Positions 42,825 to 52,691 are shown, numbered from the stretch's first letter. The stretch is DNA of 64,000 nt from Paeniglutamicibacter sp. Y32M11 (GCF_019285735.1 NZ_CP079107.1:3162001-3226000), one strand, 5' to 3'. The notes: generated from the letters alone by a model not told the origin. Numbers and translations are program-made.

Positions 42825-43790
42825 CTAGCTGCTGGAGCCCGGAGCGCCCGGTGCGCCGATGGGCGGTGTTCCGCCGCCCATCCCGCCACCACCGCCCATG
42901 CCGCCGGCGGCGGGGGTTGTCGCGGTATCCACACCAACGTCCAGGACCACCGTGTAGCCGGAGCCCGTATCCCCGGTAACGGTGGCCAGCTGGCTGGCAC
43001 CGCCGTCGTCGCCAAAAATGCCGTCGCTCTCCAGGGATACCTGGGCCAAAGTCCGCACCGAGGCTTCGTAGCCGGCGGTCGCGTAAACGGCCTCCGAAAC
43101 ATCCTTCGGCAACGCCACCTGGGAGGTGGCAATGGCCTTGGTGGCGTCGGTGATCGACGCGGCGTCCGGGTAAACCTCAAAGTGGATATGCGGCCAGCGA
43201 CCCGTGTAACAAGCCGGGAAGATGCTGGTGAAGCGGACCGTGCCGTTGGCGTCGGCCACCTGCACACCGCGGAGGTAGTTTTCCTCCTCAACAGCGGCGG
43301 TATACATCGAGTAGTTTCCCTCTCGGTCGCAGTGCCAGACGTAGACGGCCACCCCGGCAAAGGCCGTCGAGGAATTCGCCATGTCCTTGATGTTCAGTTC
43401 GATGGTCATCGGGATTCCCGCGGCGGTCCCGCTGGCGTCCCCGAAGCTGGTCCGAATGTCGCTGCGCACGATGCCGCTTTGTTCCAGGATGTCGGGCCCG
43501 TTGGAGCCGTCGCCGGGGTAAGGGCCGGCGGTTTCATCGGGGATTTCCCCGGAGGCCGTGCCGGTGGCCGAGCTGGAGGCGCTCGAGTTACCGGTGGTGG
43601 TACATGCCGCCAGAGTGAAGACCAGTGCGCCGGCGCCCAAGGCCTTCAGCGCCGTGCGGCGCCCGAGCAGCATCTGGACGTCAAAGCCCAGCCCCTGGTC
43701 CTCGAGGTCTTCATCGGGCCGCGGCAGGGTCCGGCCCCGGTAGCTCGGGTGCCCCGAGGTGGACGAGGCGTTCGAATGCTGGATGGCCAT
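42825..43790 (-). CDS. Exported intradiol-dioxygenase-like protein
   Basis: A 321-residue protein of the intradiol ring-cleavage dioxygenase fold. The N-terminus has a twin-arginine-like signal (LLGRRTALKALGAGALVF) followed by a lipobox-like LAAC. The iron-site residues appear in order: Tyr in VYVWH or ENYLRG, Tyr in ACYTGRWPHIHFEV, and the two histidines of that motif. A Gly/Pro-rich tail (GGMGGGGGMGGG) closes the chain. Classical members open catechol rings, but exported members of this group have no proven substrate. ATG 43790 has AGGA upstream; the frame beyond it is antisense to the neighbouring SDR gene and rejected. Confidence 0.85.
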   Translation of the reverse strand: MAIQHSNASSTSGHPSYRGRTLPRPDEDLEDQGLGFDVQMLLGRRTALKALGAGALVFTLAACTTTGNSSASSSATGTASGEIPDETAGPYPGDGSNGPDILEQSGIVRSDIRTSFGDASGTAAGIPMTIELNIKDMANSSTAFAGVAVYVWHCDREGNYSMYTAAVEEENYLRGVQVADANGTVRFTSIFPACYTGRWPHIHFEVYPDAASITDATKAIATSQVALPKDVSEAVYATAGYEASVRTLAQVSLESDGIFGDDGGASQLATVTGDTGSGYTVVLDVGVDTATTPAAGGMGGGGGMGGGTPPIGAPGAPGSSS

Positions 43791-44063
43791 GTGATGGGGT
43801 CCTAAGCTCTTGGTTGCGGCCCCCGCGGGGGCACCTGGTGAATTGATAACTACAGTAGATGGCAGGGGTATGCCAGAGCTGTGACCGGACCCAGTGCCGC
43901 CTATGCGGATCGGGGGTGGAAGTGCGCTCGAGAATCCGGCGCATCGCGAAGCACGATCCGAGCCAAGGACCGCTCCGCGATCCTTACGGCCACGCGCCGC
44001 CGGCCGGACGAGTAGGCTTCGAAGCGGGGTTGTTACCCCGCTCCCCCGGTGAAAGGCACACAC

Positions 44064-44894
44064 ATGCGACGACAAACGATCATTATCACCGGGGCGAGTG
44101 ATGGAATCGGGGCGGAGGCTGCACGTGCGCTCGGCCGCCAAGGCCATGAAGTGGTCGTCGTGGGCAGGAACCAAGAAAGGACCGCTTCCGTCGCCCGGGA
44201 AATCAACGCCGATTACTTCCTCGTTGACTTCTCCGATCTTGGCGAGGTCCGCAATTTGGCGGCACTGCTGCTGGAAAAGTATCCACGCATCGACGTCCTG
44301 GCCAACAATGCCGGCGGCATCTTCACCCCCGCGCGCCAGGAGACGACCGACGGTTTCGAGATGACATTCCAGGTCAACTACCTTGCCCCGTTTCTCCTCA
44401 CCCATCTTTTGCTGGACCGACTCGTCGCCTCCCGCGCGACGGTCATCAATACCTCGAGCGTGGCCAACCGGCTTTACGGCAACGTGGATCTTTCCGACCT
44501 GAACGCCGAGCGTTATTACGATCCCAAGCGTGCCTACGGAAATGCCAAGCTCGAACAGATCATGTTCACGCGAGAACTGCATCGCCGCTTCGGGCCGCAG
44601 GGACTGACCTCAGCGTCTTTCCACCCGGGGATCGTCAGCACCGGCTTTTCCCGCGCCCCCGGCGCATCGATGGAAGGCATCTACGGCAATTGGTTCATCT
44701 CCAAGTTCCTCGCAAGCCCGCGGAAGGGCGCCGATACGCTGATTTGGCTCGCGTCGGAGGACCGCGGGAAAACCTGGCCCTCCGGTGAATTCTTCACCCG
44801 CCGCAAGGTCGCCCCAACAAACCCGCAGGCCAATGATGCATCGCTCTGCGCAGAACTCTGGAACCAAAGCCAGGAACTCCTGCAGATCGGTTGA
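44064..44894 (+). CDS. SDR family oxidoreductase (retinol dehydrogenase-like)
   Basis: A 276-residue short-chain dehydrogenase. The nucleotide loop TGASDGIG is at residues 9-16, NNAGG follows strand 4, the catalytic serine is in INTSSVANR, and the Tyr-x-x-x-Lys pair is in AYGNAKLEQ, followed by FHPGIVST. The long insert before the active site (YGNVDLSDLNAERYYDPKR) is typical of the WWOX/retinol-dehydrogenase-like class. ATG 44064 follows GAAAGG. It is divergent from the dioxygenase gene across 273 bases. Confidence 0.9.
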   Translation: MRRQTIIITGASDGIGAEAARALGRQGHEVVVVGRNQERTASVAREINADYFLVDFSDLGEVRNLAALLLEKYPRIDVLANNAGGIFTPARQETTDGFEMTFQVNYLAPFLLTHLLLDRLVASRATVINTSSVANRLYGNVDLSDLNAERYYDPKRAYGNAKLEQIMFTRELHRRFGPQGLTSASFHPGIVSTGFSRAPGASMEGIYGNWFISKFLASPRKGADTLIWLASEDRGKTWPSGEFFTRRKVAPTNPQANDASLCAELWNQSQELLQIG

Positions 44895-45725
44895 TCCCCT
44901 GCTACCCGCCGCCGGGTTCCAGACATTGTCCTGAATCTATTTCTGGCACTTACCGGGATTCACCACCTGAGTATTGCCCGCAGGGAGGTCTAGTTCTTGG
45001 ATCCCGACCGGGTACAGGTCGACAGCGATACTAAGGCTGTATGGCTGACTCGCCTGTTCTTTCGGCCACTACCGGTGGCATAAGCGGCGCGGTCAAAGGG
45101 CACGACCGTAGAAACATTACGAGATCCCGACCACGCATGAACCAGCCGAGCGAAGCGGCGAATCAGTGGATGCCGCTGGCCCATCACCTGGCCGACGTTC
45201 GTCCAGACCGTGCCACGACCATTGGCACGCTTACCGTTCGCTTGCCCAAGGTATACGGTGGTTCAAAACAACTTTCAGGGTGGCCTCCGTGGCACTGGTC
45301 ATGACGATGATTTTCTCAACGTGACACAACACGAACTCCCTGGACTTGCTTCTCTTCGTAACGCCAACAAGTTCACCGCGTATGTTCGGCACGATATTTT
45401 CTTAGAAAAAACGATATTTCGCTATCCCGATATTTTTTCTGGTACAAATACCCATCAGCTTAAGCTTTCTTGTGAACGGAAAATACCGTTACGGGAACGT
45501 TATGATGCTGGATTCAAAATACACCCATCGGATCAAATAGGATTAAAAAGCGGACAAGGGCGCCCCCCAGGCACCGAACCTGCGCCGAGAAGGCGACCAG
45601 CCCCAAACTGGACGCCTCCCACAGAAGGAGTGTGACTCCTTCGCACCGAAGAGTCCACCCCTGCGGGTGGATTTCTGGTACGGGGTTTTCCCACACGATG
45701 TGTGGGGAGGCCCCGTACGAACTTG
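44895..45725. other. 831-base gap: unassigned sequence, AT-rich stretch and RNA-like element
   Basis: 44895-45400 contains several short frames, none with recognisable motifs or a good ribosome-binding site; part of it may be a decayed gene I cannot name. 45400-45500 is AT-rich, and 45559-45718 is the hairpin-rich copy B that abuts the hrpB stop. Confidence 0.6.
45559..45718. ncRNA. Candidate structured RNA element, copy B
   Basis: Five hairpins follow each other: 45559-45586 (GGCG..CAGG/CCTGCGCC), 45592-45616 (GGCGaCCAG/CTGGaCGCC), 45624-45642 (GAAGGAGT/ACTCCTTC), 45654-45671 (TCCACCC/GGGTGGA) and 45678-45718 (GTACGGGG and CCCACAC stems). The last lies 8 bases from the hrpB stop. On the minus strand it could be the hrpB 3' UTR, ending in TTGTCCGCTTTTT. 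On the plus strand an AT-rich region precedes it. Copy A shares the order and pairing. There is no match to a riboswitch, tmRNA, RNase P or SRP RNA that I recognise. Confidence 0.55.
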
Positions 45726-48383
45726 CTAGCCCATCCGCTTCTTGACATGTCGAGTTGCTGGAGCAGTCCAAGGGTCTTCGGGCCAAGGATGCTTGGGATA
45801 TCGTCCTCGGTTTTCGGCACGCACCTGCGCGTAGGGACCGGACCAAAAAGAGGCCAGATCGTCGGTGACGGCCAGCGGCCGCCCGGCCGGCGACAGCAGA
45901 TGGAAGAGGACCGAAACTCGGCCTTTGACCAGTGCAGGTGAAACTGCCAGCCCAAAGCATTCCTGCAATTTCACGGCCACCACGGGAGGTGCCTCGGGCT
46001 GGTCAAGAGGAGGGTAGCTGATGCGGATCCTCGAACCACTGGGTACCGTGAGGTGCTCAGGCACCAACTCATCCATGCCCGTGGCTTCGGGCCAGGGCAG
46101 TAACCGGCGCAGGGCGTCGGTCAGATTCAAGGATCCGGGAGACTTTCCGCCGGCGAGCGCCTCAAGTTCCGGGGCCAGCCAGTTCTCCGCACCCGCCAGC
46201 AACGATTCGTCATCCATTGCCGGCCACGGATCACCAAGGATGCGGTGCACCATGGCCAGGCGGCTACGCAGTAGGGATGCGCTCTCGGAGAAGCTCAGCA
46301 TCCCCAGACCGTTTTCACGCAGGGCATCAAGCACCGCGGCCCTGCCCTGCGCACGGGTTGGAGCCACCGGTGTGCTGGCTAGTTCGATGGCACCTAGGCG
46401 GTGTTCCTTGCGGGCGTTGAGCTTGCCCCGGGCAAAGGTGGTGGTGACTTCGGTTTTTTCAAGGTGCGCGGCGGCCAATAGGGCAACTGACTCATCCAGT
46501 GGTGCTGCGGCACGGATTAGCGCCCCGGTACCCGCCGCGTCACGGCCGGCTGCACGGGCCACCTCGGCCACGGCAATCCAAGGGTGGTGAGCCAACGGGC
46601 TTCCTGCAGGTAGCCCGGCACGAGTTCCGGAAGCCAAGAGGTACGTGGCGCCAGCTGCGTGTTGCACCCGGCGTGCCACCTGACCGGGGTAGGCAAGCGC
46701 TACCACGGTGCCCAATTCCAATCCCGCGACAAGACTGCGATCGCTCGGCGCTACGGAGCCCGCCGCCGGTGCTGCTCGCTTGATCAGGGATTCCAAGCGT
46801 GCTGCTTCACGCTTCCAGATAGCGGATTGTGGGTGTCCCCCATTGCGCAAGGCTGAGAGCAATGCACCTAGGTCTGCGCCTTGGGCGCGGTAGTCTCCGG
46901 CGAGCAGGGCCACGGCCTGTGCCACGGTGCTATTCCCCAGCAATGGGGCTCCATCTAATAACGCCCGGCCCAAGCGTGGGTCCGCTGGAATACTGGCCAG
47001 CCGCCTACCCAGCGCGGTGGCGTGCCCCGACGCATCAATGGCGCCGAGGTGTTCAAGCACCAGGGTGGCAGATTGCAGACTCAAGGCTGGCGGTGCCTCC
47101 GGCAGGTGTAGACCGGCGCCGCCCGGAGCGCCCCAGCATGCCAGGGTCAGGGCCGCGGAGGTCAAATCGGCGACGGTGATTTCGGCCCGGGCGTGCGCGG
47201 GGGCAGCGGCAAAGCTCTTTTCGGCAAAGGCGCGCACCACGCGTCCCGGTCCTTGACGGGCAGCACGTCCCGCGCGCTGGATGCTGGAGGCTCGCGAGGC
47301 CGAGACGGTGACCAGCCCGCTCATTGAGCGTGCCGCGTCCCGTCGTGGTTCGCGGGCTAGGCCCGAATCGATGACCAAGCGCACTCCGGGGACGGTCAGT
47401 GAGGATTCTGCCAAGGAGGTGGAAACTATAATGCGTGGGAGTCCACCGGGTTCCCGCCCGGAGACCGCTCTATCCTGCATGGCGGCGGTGATCTGCCCGT
47501 GGAGCTCCAAAACCTCGGTCCCCGGTGCATAGGTGCGGATTTGCGCGGCAACTTCCGCTACTTCCCAGGCCCCGGGCACAAAGACAAGTGCGTCGATGCC
47601 TGGATCGGATTCCAGGGCGTGAGCGTGGGCCGAGGCTGCCGTGGCAGCTACGTGGGTCAGGAAGGTCCGGGAGACCCCACGGTCAGTCAATCTGGGGGCA
47701 GCGGCGGGCTCCCACTGAATGGAAAGTTCGTGCAATGCCGAGGGGCAATCAATCACCGGAGCAGGGCCCGTGCCCTCCGCGTTGCCGAGCAACTGAGCAA
47801 AACGTGGCGCATCAAGAGTTGCCGACATGGCGATCAGCATCAGATCCCCGCGCAGCTCATGGACCTCGCGCAGCATGCCAAGTAGCAGGTCGGTTTCCAG
47901 GCCACGTTCGTGGACCTCATCAATGATCACCGCTGCGATACCGTCCAGACCGGGGTCGGCCAAGAGCCGACGCAACAGGATCCCGGGGGTCACAAATTCC
48001 ACGATGGTGCCCGAACCCGTGGTGTTCTCACCACGGACGGTGAATCCCACCTTCAACCCCGGCCCACTAGCATCCAGCACGGCTAGGCGCCTGGCTGCCG
48101 AGCGTGCTGCCACGCGGCGCGGTTGGGTCACGATGATGCGCACCGGGGAACCTGCCCGTGCTGCAGCAACATTGGCCACCAATGGTGGCACCAACGTGGT
48201 CTTACCCGTTCCGGGAGGTGCTTGGATCAGTGCTGTGGCGGCTTCTCCCCCGTCCTGAAGTACCGCTTCCAGTTCGGGCAGCGACCCGGCAAAGACCAGT
48301 CCTGCGGAGATCTTCTCTAGATCAAAGGGCGTTATCGCTGGGGATAAAGACTTGTTGAATGCTTGCTCGCTCACCAGCCCCAT
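45726..48383 (-). CDS. hrpB: ATP-dependent helicase HrpB
   Basis: An 885-residue DEAH/DExH helicase. Walker A APPGTGKT is at 55-62, the box DEVHERGLETD at 155, motif III SATLDA, motif VI QRAGRAARQGPGRVVR, then HA2 and the HrpB-specific C-terminal domain ending in RGRYPKHPWPEDP. HrpB remodels RNA or RNA-protein complexes; its exact role in actinobacteria is unclear. ATG 48383 begins MGLVSEQAF; the frame to 48476 is not supported. A broken copy of its last 65 residues lies at 42.4 kb, and a hairpin-rich element follows its stop. Confidence 0.93.
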   Translation of the reverse strand: MGLVSEQAFNKSLSPAITPFDLEKISAGLVFAGSLPELEAVLQDGGEAATALIQAPPGTGKTTLVPPLVANVAAARAGSPVRIIVTQPRRVAARSAARRLAVLDASGPGLKVGFTVRGENTTGSGTIVEFVTPGILLRRLLADPGLDGIAAVIIDEVHERGLETDLLLGMLREVHELRGDLMLIAMSATLDAPRFAQLLGNAEGTGPAPVIDCPSALHELSIQWEPAAAPRLTDRGVSRTFLTHVAATAASAHAHALESDPGIDALVFVPGAWEVAEVAAQIRTYAPGTEVLELHGQITAAMQDRAVSGREPGGLPRIIVSTSLAESSLTVPGVRLVIDSGLAREPRRDAARSMSGLVTVSASRASSIQRAGRAARQGPGRVVRAFAEKSFAAAPAHARAEITVADLTSAALTLACWGAPGGAGLHLPEAPPALSLQSATLVLEHLGAIDASGHATALGRRLASIPADPRLGRALLDGAPLLGNSTVAQAVALLAGDYRAQGADLGALLSALRNGGHPQSAIWKREAARLESLIKRAAPAAGSVAPSDRSLVAGLELGTVVALAYPGQVARRVQHAAGATYLLASGTRAGLPAGSPLAHHPWIAVAEVARAAGRDAAGTGALIRAAAPLDESVALLAAAHLEKTEVTTTFARGKLNARKEHRLGAIELASTPVAPTRAQGRAAVLDALRENGLGMLSFSESASLLRSRLAMVHRILGDPWPAMDDESLLAGAENWLAPELEALAGGKSPGSLNLTDALRRLLPWPEATGMDELVPEHLTVPSGSRIRISYPPLDQPEAPPVVAVKLQECFGLAVSPALVKGRVSVLFHLLSPAGRPLAVTDDLASFWSGPYAQVRAENRGRYPKHPWPEDPWTAPATRHVKKRMG

Positions 48384-48418
48384 TATCCAGCCTTCGGCAC
48401 CACGCCGGCGCCGCCGAC

Positions 48419-49153
48419 TCAGGCTGTTCGGCGACGCAGCGTCAGTGAACCGATAATGATGGCGCCGAGGATCCATGCAGCAATGAACCCGATGCGCACC
48501 CAGATGTATCCGGTATCGGTATCTCCGTTGGCCACGGCGGTCAAGGCATCAATAGCGTGACTCAGTGGCAACACATCCCCAATGGCTTCAAGCACCGAGG
48601 GCAGTTGCTCGCGCGGTAGGAAAATTCCACCGAGCAAGATCTGCGGGAAGACTAGGGCCGGCATAAATTGGACTACCTGGAATTCACTGCGGGCAAAGGC
48701 GCTGGCCAGCAACCCCAATGCGGTGCCCAGCAACGCGTCAGCGATGGCCACCATGAAGAGTAGGCCCACGTTGCCACTGACCTCGAGCCCCGCAACCCAC
48801 ACAGCGAATCCCACCGCGATCCCCGTCTGCACAATGGCCAACAGCCCGAAGGCCAGCGCATAACCCAGAATGAAGTCGGCCTTGCCCATGGGCAGTGATA
48901 GTAATCGTTCTAGGGTGCCGCTGCGCCGCTCGCGCAGGGTCGCAATGGACGTCACGAGGAACATCACGATAAAGGGGAAGAGTGCAATCATCGCCGGGCC
49001 AATGCGCGCAAAGACCGGGGTATCGGTAAAGATCCAGGCGACCAGCCCCACGAGCAGTGCGGGGACCAGCAATAACAGGACCAGCGTGCGGTGGTCGTGG
49101 CGTATTTGGTTCAGTACCCGTGCTGCCGTAGCAAGGATTCTCGAGAGTTTCAT
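48419..49153 (-). CDS. ABC-2 type transporter permease
   Basis: A 244-residue ABC-2 permease with six membrane helices. ARVLNQIRHDHRTLVLLLLVP at the start, a RRSGTLERLLSLPMGKADFILGYALAF region split in helix 2-3, and a QILLGGIFLPREQLP segment in the fifth helix are typical of the family (YadH/DrrB type). It exports drugs or polymers with its ATPase. ATG 49153 overlaps the ATPase stop as ATGA. hrpB lies 35 bases downstream on the same strand and might be read with it. Confidence 0.92.
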   Translation of the reverse strand: MKLSRILATAARVLNQIRHDHRTLVLLLLVPALLVGLVAWIFTDTPVFARIGPAMIALFPFIVMFLVTSIATLRERRSGTLERLLSLPMGKADFILGYALAFGLLAIVQTGIAVGFAVWVAGLEVSGNVGLLFMVAIADALLGTALGLLASAFARSEFQVVQFMPALVFPQILLGGIFLPREQLPSVLEAIGDVLPLSHAIDALTAVANGDTDTGYIWVRIGFIAAWILGAIIIGSLTLRRRTA

Positions 49154-49920
49154 GATGTCGCCCCTGTTGCCCGGTGCTTCCCTGCCGGAGGCAGCTTTGC
49201 CTCATCTGTTCCTTGTATCAAGGCCAGAAACGCGTCCTCGGCCGTGGAAGTTCCGGTGCGCTCCAAAAGGCCAGCCGGGGTATCACTGGCAATAATGCGA
49301 CCCTCACGCATCAAGATCAGTCGACCACAACGAGTAGCCTCATCCATCACATGGCTGGATACCAACAAGGTCACCCCATTGGATGCCAAGTCGGCAAAAA
49401 GTTCCCACAAGGAAACCCGCAGCACCGGATCCAATCCAACCGTTGGTTCATCCAAGACCAAGAGTTCAGGGTTGCCCAGCAGCGCGATGCCGAGCGAGAG
49501 TCTGCTGCGTTGACCTCCGGAGAGATCTCGCGCCATTGAATCTGCCACCGACCCCAGATCGGTGCGTTCGATGATGTCGGGGACTTGAGGTGCTGCGGCA
49601 CCAACGATCTTGGCGAAGTAGGAAAGGTTGGCCTTGACCGTAATGTCGTCGTAAATGCTTGCTTCTTGGGTCATATAGCCCACGCGGTGACGGAGCCCCA
49701 CGGATCCGGCGGGCTCCCCCAGCACCGTGATTTCACCGGAGGAAATGATTTGTGTGCCCACGATCGAACGCATCAACGTTGATTTGCCACAACCGCTGGG
49801 ACCCAATAATCCCACCACTTCCCCGCGGGGTACCTGTAAATCAAGGTGGGGCAACACTAGTGTCTTTCCGCGTTTCACCTGAAGTCCGGTGATTGCGACC
49901 GCTGCGCTCGAGTCATCCAT
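49150..49920 (-). CDS. ABC transporter ATPase (DrrA/YadG type)
   Basis: A 256-residue ATPase. Walker A GPSGCGKST (near 43), Q-loop MTQEASIYD, signature LSGGQRSRLSLGIALLG, Walker B LLVLDEPTVGLDP and H-loop SSHVMDEA. The sequence belongs to the group with ABC-2 permeases that export antibiotics or lipid-linked compounds. ATG 49920 (MDDSSAAVAI) is chosen because the conserved beta strand follows at once; the extra N-terminal 35 residues to 50025 have no homology pattern. The permease gene overlaps its end. Confidence 0.92.
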   Translation of the reverse strand: MDDSSAAVAITGLQVKRGKTLVLPHLDLQVPRGEVVGLLGPSGCGKSTLMRSIVGTQIISSGEITVLGEPAGSVGLRHRVGYMTQEASIYDDITVKANLSYFAKIVGAAAPQVPDIIERTDLGSVADSMARDLSGGQRSRLSLGIALLGNPELLVLDEPTVGLDPVLRVSLWELFADLASNGVTLLVSSHVMDEATRCGRLILMREGRIIASDTPAGLLERTGTSTAEDAFLALIQGTDEAKLPPAGKHRATGATS

Positions 49921-50497
49921 TCTTTGAGTGTTGACCCGCGTTCCCGCCCCGTCAAGGCCGGTGGCCAATGGAAGGTGGGACGCAGGCCAAACCTCGGGCC
50001 ATTGGTGCTTTTCACCGCCGGTCATAGCGTCACTTCACTCGTACTGGGCAAACCAAGCTGCCCGAAACGAACCCGTTCAGACTGCGGAGCACTACATTAT
50101 CGACCACGACTCAGAAGCAAGATCGGCTTTGCCTGTGGCGATTCTTGTGGTCGTGATTGACCGCCAGCATCCCGAGGTTCTTAACACGACAGCGAGGCTT
50201 GCCGCCTCGCTCAAGTGGGACTTGGTTAGCACCTTTGCCGTGACAGAGCTTGAAGCCCACGAGTAGCGGGAACGCAGCGCCATTAACTTCGAGACGCTGA
50301 AATCTGACGCGCTTGAGGATCTTGGGGTCGAACCGATTCTGCGGCTACGAGCATCCGTGGATGCTGCCCCGCGATCCAAGTTTTGGGTCCCCGGAATTCC
50401 CAGGAAGCGAATCTTCGGATTCACCGCGGCAAGGCCTCACAGCTCAACAGTGGCGCGTTTGCCGTTCAACCGCAAAGTTCCGTATTGGTGATGCCAA
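49921..50497. other. 577-base gap with a possible broken universal-stress-protein-like piece
   Basis: The ABC promoter is at the left. From about 50100 to 50266 one plus-strand frame reads VAILVVVIDRQHPEVL...AARLAASLKWDLV, similar to the first strands of UspA-type proteins, before a TAG stop; the frame continues open afterwards. I mark it as a possible remnant only. The remainder has no supported gene. Confidence 0.35.
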
Positions 50498-52691
50498 ATG
50501 GGCTCCTCGCATCCGCTGGAATTAGCCCCGTTCGAAGCTGACTCCGCAGTCGATCACCCTACGCCTTCAGGGATGAGCCCTCTCATCGCCACTGCACTAT
50601 CCGCCGCAATTGATGACCAAGCGACAACACAAGACGGTAATGGAAACATGGCTTTCTCGTCGGAATTTGCCCATGTACAGGCGGGCGCAACTCCGTCATC
50701 CCGCTCACGACTATTCGCTGGTCAAGAACCGTCCGTTGAGTTCGTAGACGGTCAATACCACATGATCTACAACCTTCCGGGAAGTGGACTCATGCACCGA
50801 ACATGCGCAAGCAACTCGGACCCTACGAATCCGACGGCATGGTCCGCCCCTGAACCAACTGGGATCACAGGGATACACCACGCGGCACTTTACGTAGAGG
50901 GTTCAAATCTCTATGTTTACGGGGGGAAATGTCACGACCCAGAACCTCATGGTGGCAACGGCAACAACGGCAAATTGGTTGTCTTGGACAGTTCGCTCAA
51001 CTCCTGTCATGAGCGCACCCATCGGGAATACGGGGCCAACGTCAGGCACAGGAAATCCCTTTGTCATCAAGCGTGGCCCCGGTGATTACGTGATGTTCAT
51101 CGAGGCGGGATGGACAGGCACCACCAATGGTCTAACCAAGTTCATGTGGCAAACGTGGGTCGCTATTGGCACAAGCCCCCTAGGACCATTCGTCAAAGTC
51201 CGTGAGGATGCTTTGCAGTCACTACGACCATTCGGAATCGGCATGGGTGGTGGGCCGTACGTGGTCCGCGAAAACGATCAGTGGCTCATGCTCTTCCACG
51301 GCACGGGAACTCATCAGACGGTCATGCCTACAGACGGATACCGGGCGGTAAATAACGGGAATCTTACCGATGACACCTGGGAAATTCTGGACATTAATCG
51401 CTCATTTATCCGCCGCTCGCGCCCGTCCGAAGTGGATCAAGTTGCAGATCTCCACGGGTGTGAAGGACCGGACGGGGCGAAATATATTTTCTACTCCGGG
51501 AACCAGAACGGCAACAGCGACGCTGCTGCCGGTGTATTCAACGTCATGGCTACCCGCACGCGGCCTGCGGTGCTTCGAACTGCGTCCGGGGGAAGGCTGG
51601 AGCAAGTCCCCACGGACGGGCAGAAGCCGGTGTCCGCGCAGCCCACAATCGTGTGGACCGATCTACCTCAACTGAATCCGGCCGGAACGCTATCCACCGG
51701 CCCCTGGGGCGTCGAGGTGCAACCTGCGGCGCTGGGCGGTGTGGTGCGGACAAACTACGTCGGTCAAGAGGGTGACTATATTGCTTTCCAGAATCGACTG
51801 GTGACAGGTAAGTACGCTTTCCGAATCCTCACCGAGCATGGACCGGACATGGGGCGGCTAGCATTTCGAGTACGTGGTGGAACCATCAGGGATGGTGTGA
51901 TCTTTACCGAAGTGGCCGACCTATACGCCCCAACAAAGTCATACAACAATGCCCACGAATTCCGTTTCGAGCTGCTCGGAGACTATGACGGACTGGTCTG
52001 GATACAGCTACAGGTGGCCACGGAAACGAATGCAGGATCGACTGGATACCGCATCGCTGACCAAGGTTGGCGCATGTACCGGCTAGACATGGTGGAAGCC
52101 GCGTTCGATCCATTGCGCCGACCTGGGGTATCTAGTGTTGTTACGGATTCTTTCGACCGCGCCGACACCGCTAACACCCCCGGCGCGTCGTGGGTACAGT
52201 ACTACGACCCAGACGGGTCACCTTCAACGCGGTTCCGCATCGCCTCCAACATGATGACGCTCACCGCAGGTTCGTCGTCCGCAGACCAGTGCGTGTGGGG
52301 TACCGACCTTGGATCACCAGACTTCCGCGTCAGGACATGGATTGATCTGGGTAGCTCTACCAGTGCCGGAATCATTGTGCGCTGGGTGGACTACCGCAAC
52401 TTCATCGGAGTTCGATTCAACGCAACCGGACAGGGTCTCCTTTACCGAGTGGTGGACGGCGCTACCGCCGCGATCCAGTCGGCGGAAGCGGCACTCACTA
52501 CACCGAGTGAAGTCACGGTAACCGTCGCCGGGAACACAGCAACGGTATATGTGGGAACCACTCAGATCATCAGCAACACCCTAGGAACCCTCCCCGCCGC
52601 AATGAACACCGCGCAAAAGGTCGGGCTTAGGGCTAACTCTGCTGGGGCAACGCCACCAAGATTCAACAACTTCTTGGCAACGCCCGCCTAG
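50498..52691 (+). pseudogene. Frameshifted phage tail-spike-like / lectin-glycosidase-like gene
   Basis: Two overlapping frames encode one protein. The first (50498-51085) carries a five-bladed-propeller-like start (FAGQEPSVEFVDGQYHMIYNLP...LYVYGG). The second (open to 52691) continues GGNVTTQNLMVATATT. They join at a run of six G (50921-50926); with five G, the frame is continuous (VYGGNVTT). The C-terminal part has two concanavalin-like domains (from GDYIAFQNRLVTGKYAFRI and from DSFDRADTANTPG) as in phage tail spikes and polysaccharide-binding proteins. No signal peptide is seen. Composition and content suggest transfer. The break may be real decay, slippage-based switching or a sequencing error. 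The exact start is uncertain; ATG 50572 is another option. Confidence 0.7.

Noticed and set aside
43791-44582. Long N-terminal extension of the intradiol-dioxygenase frame (264 extra residues)
   Set aside because: It runs antisense to the well-supported SDR gene at 44064-44894 and has no family motifs; the dioxygenase starts at 43790 with its signal sequence.
45210-45635. 141-residue plus-strand frame through the RNA-like element
   Set aside because: It crosses the hairpins, has no ribosome-binding site, and the matching frame in copy A is broken.
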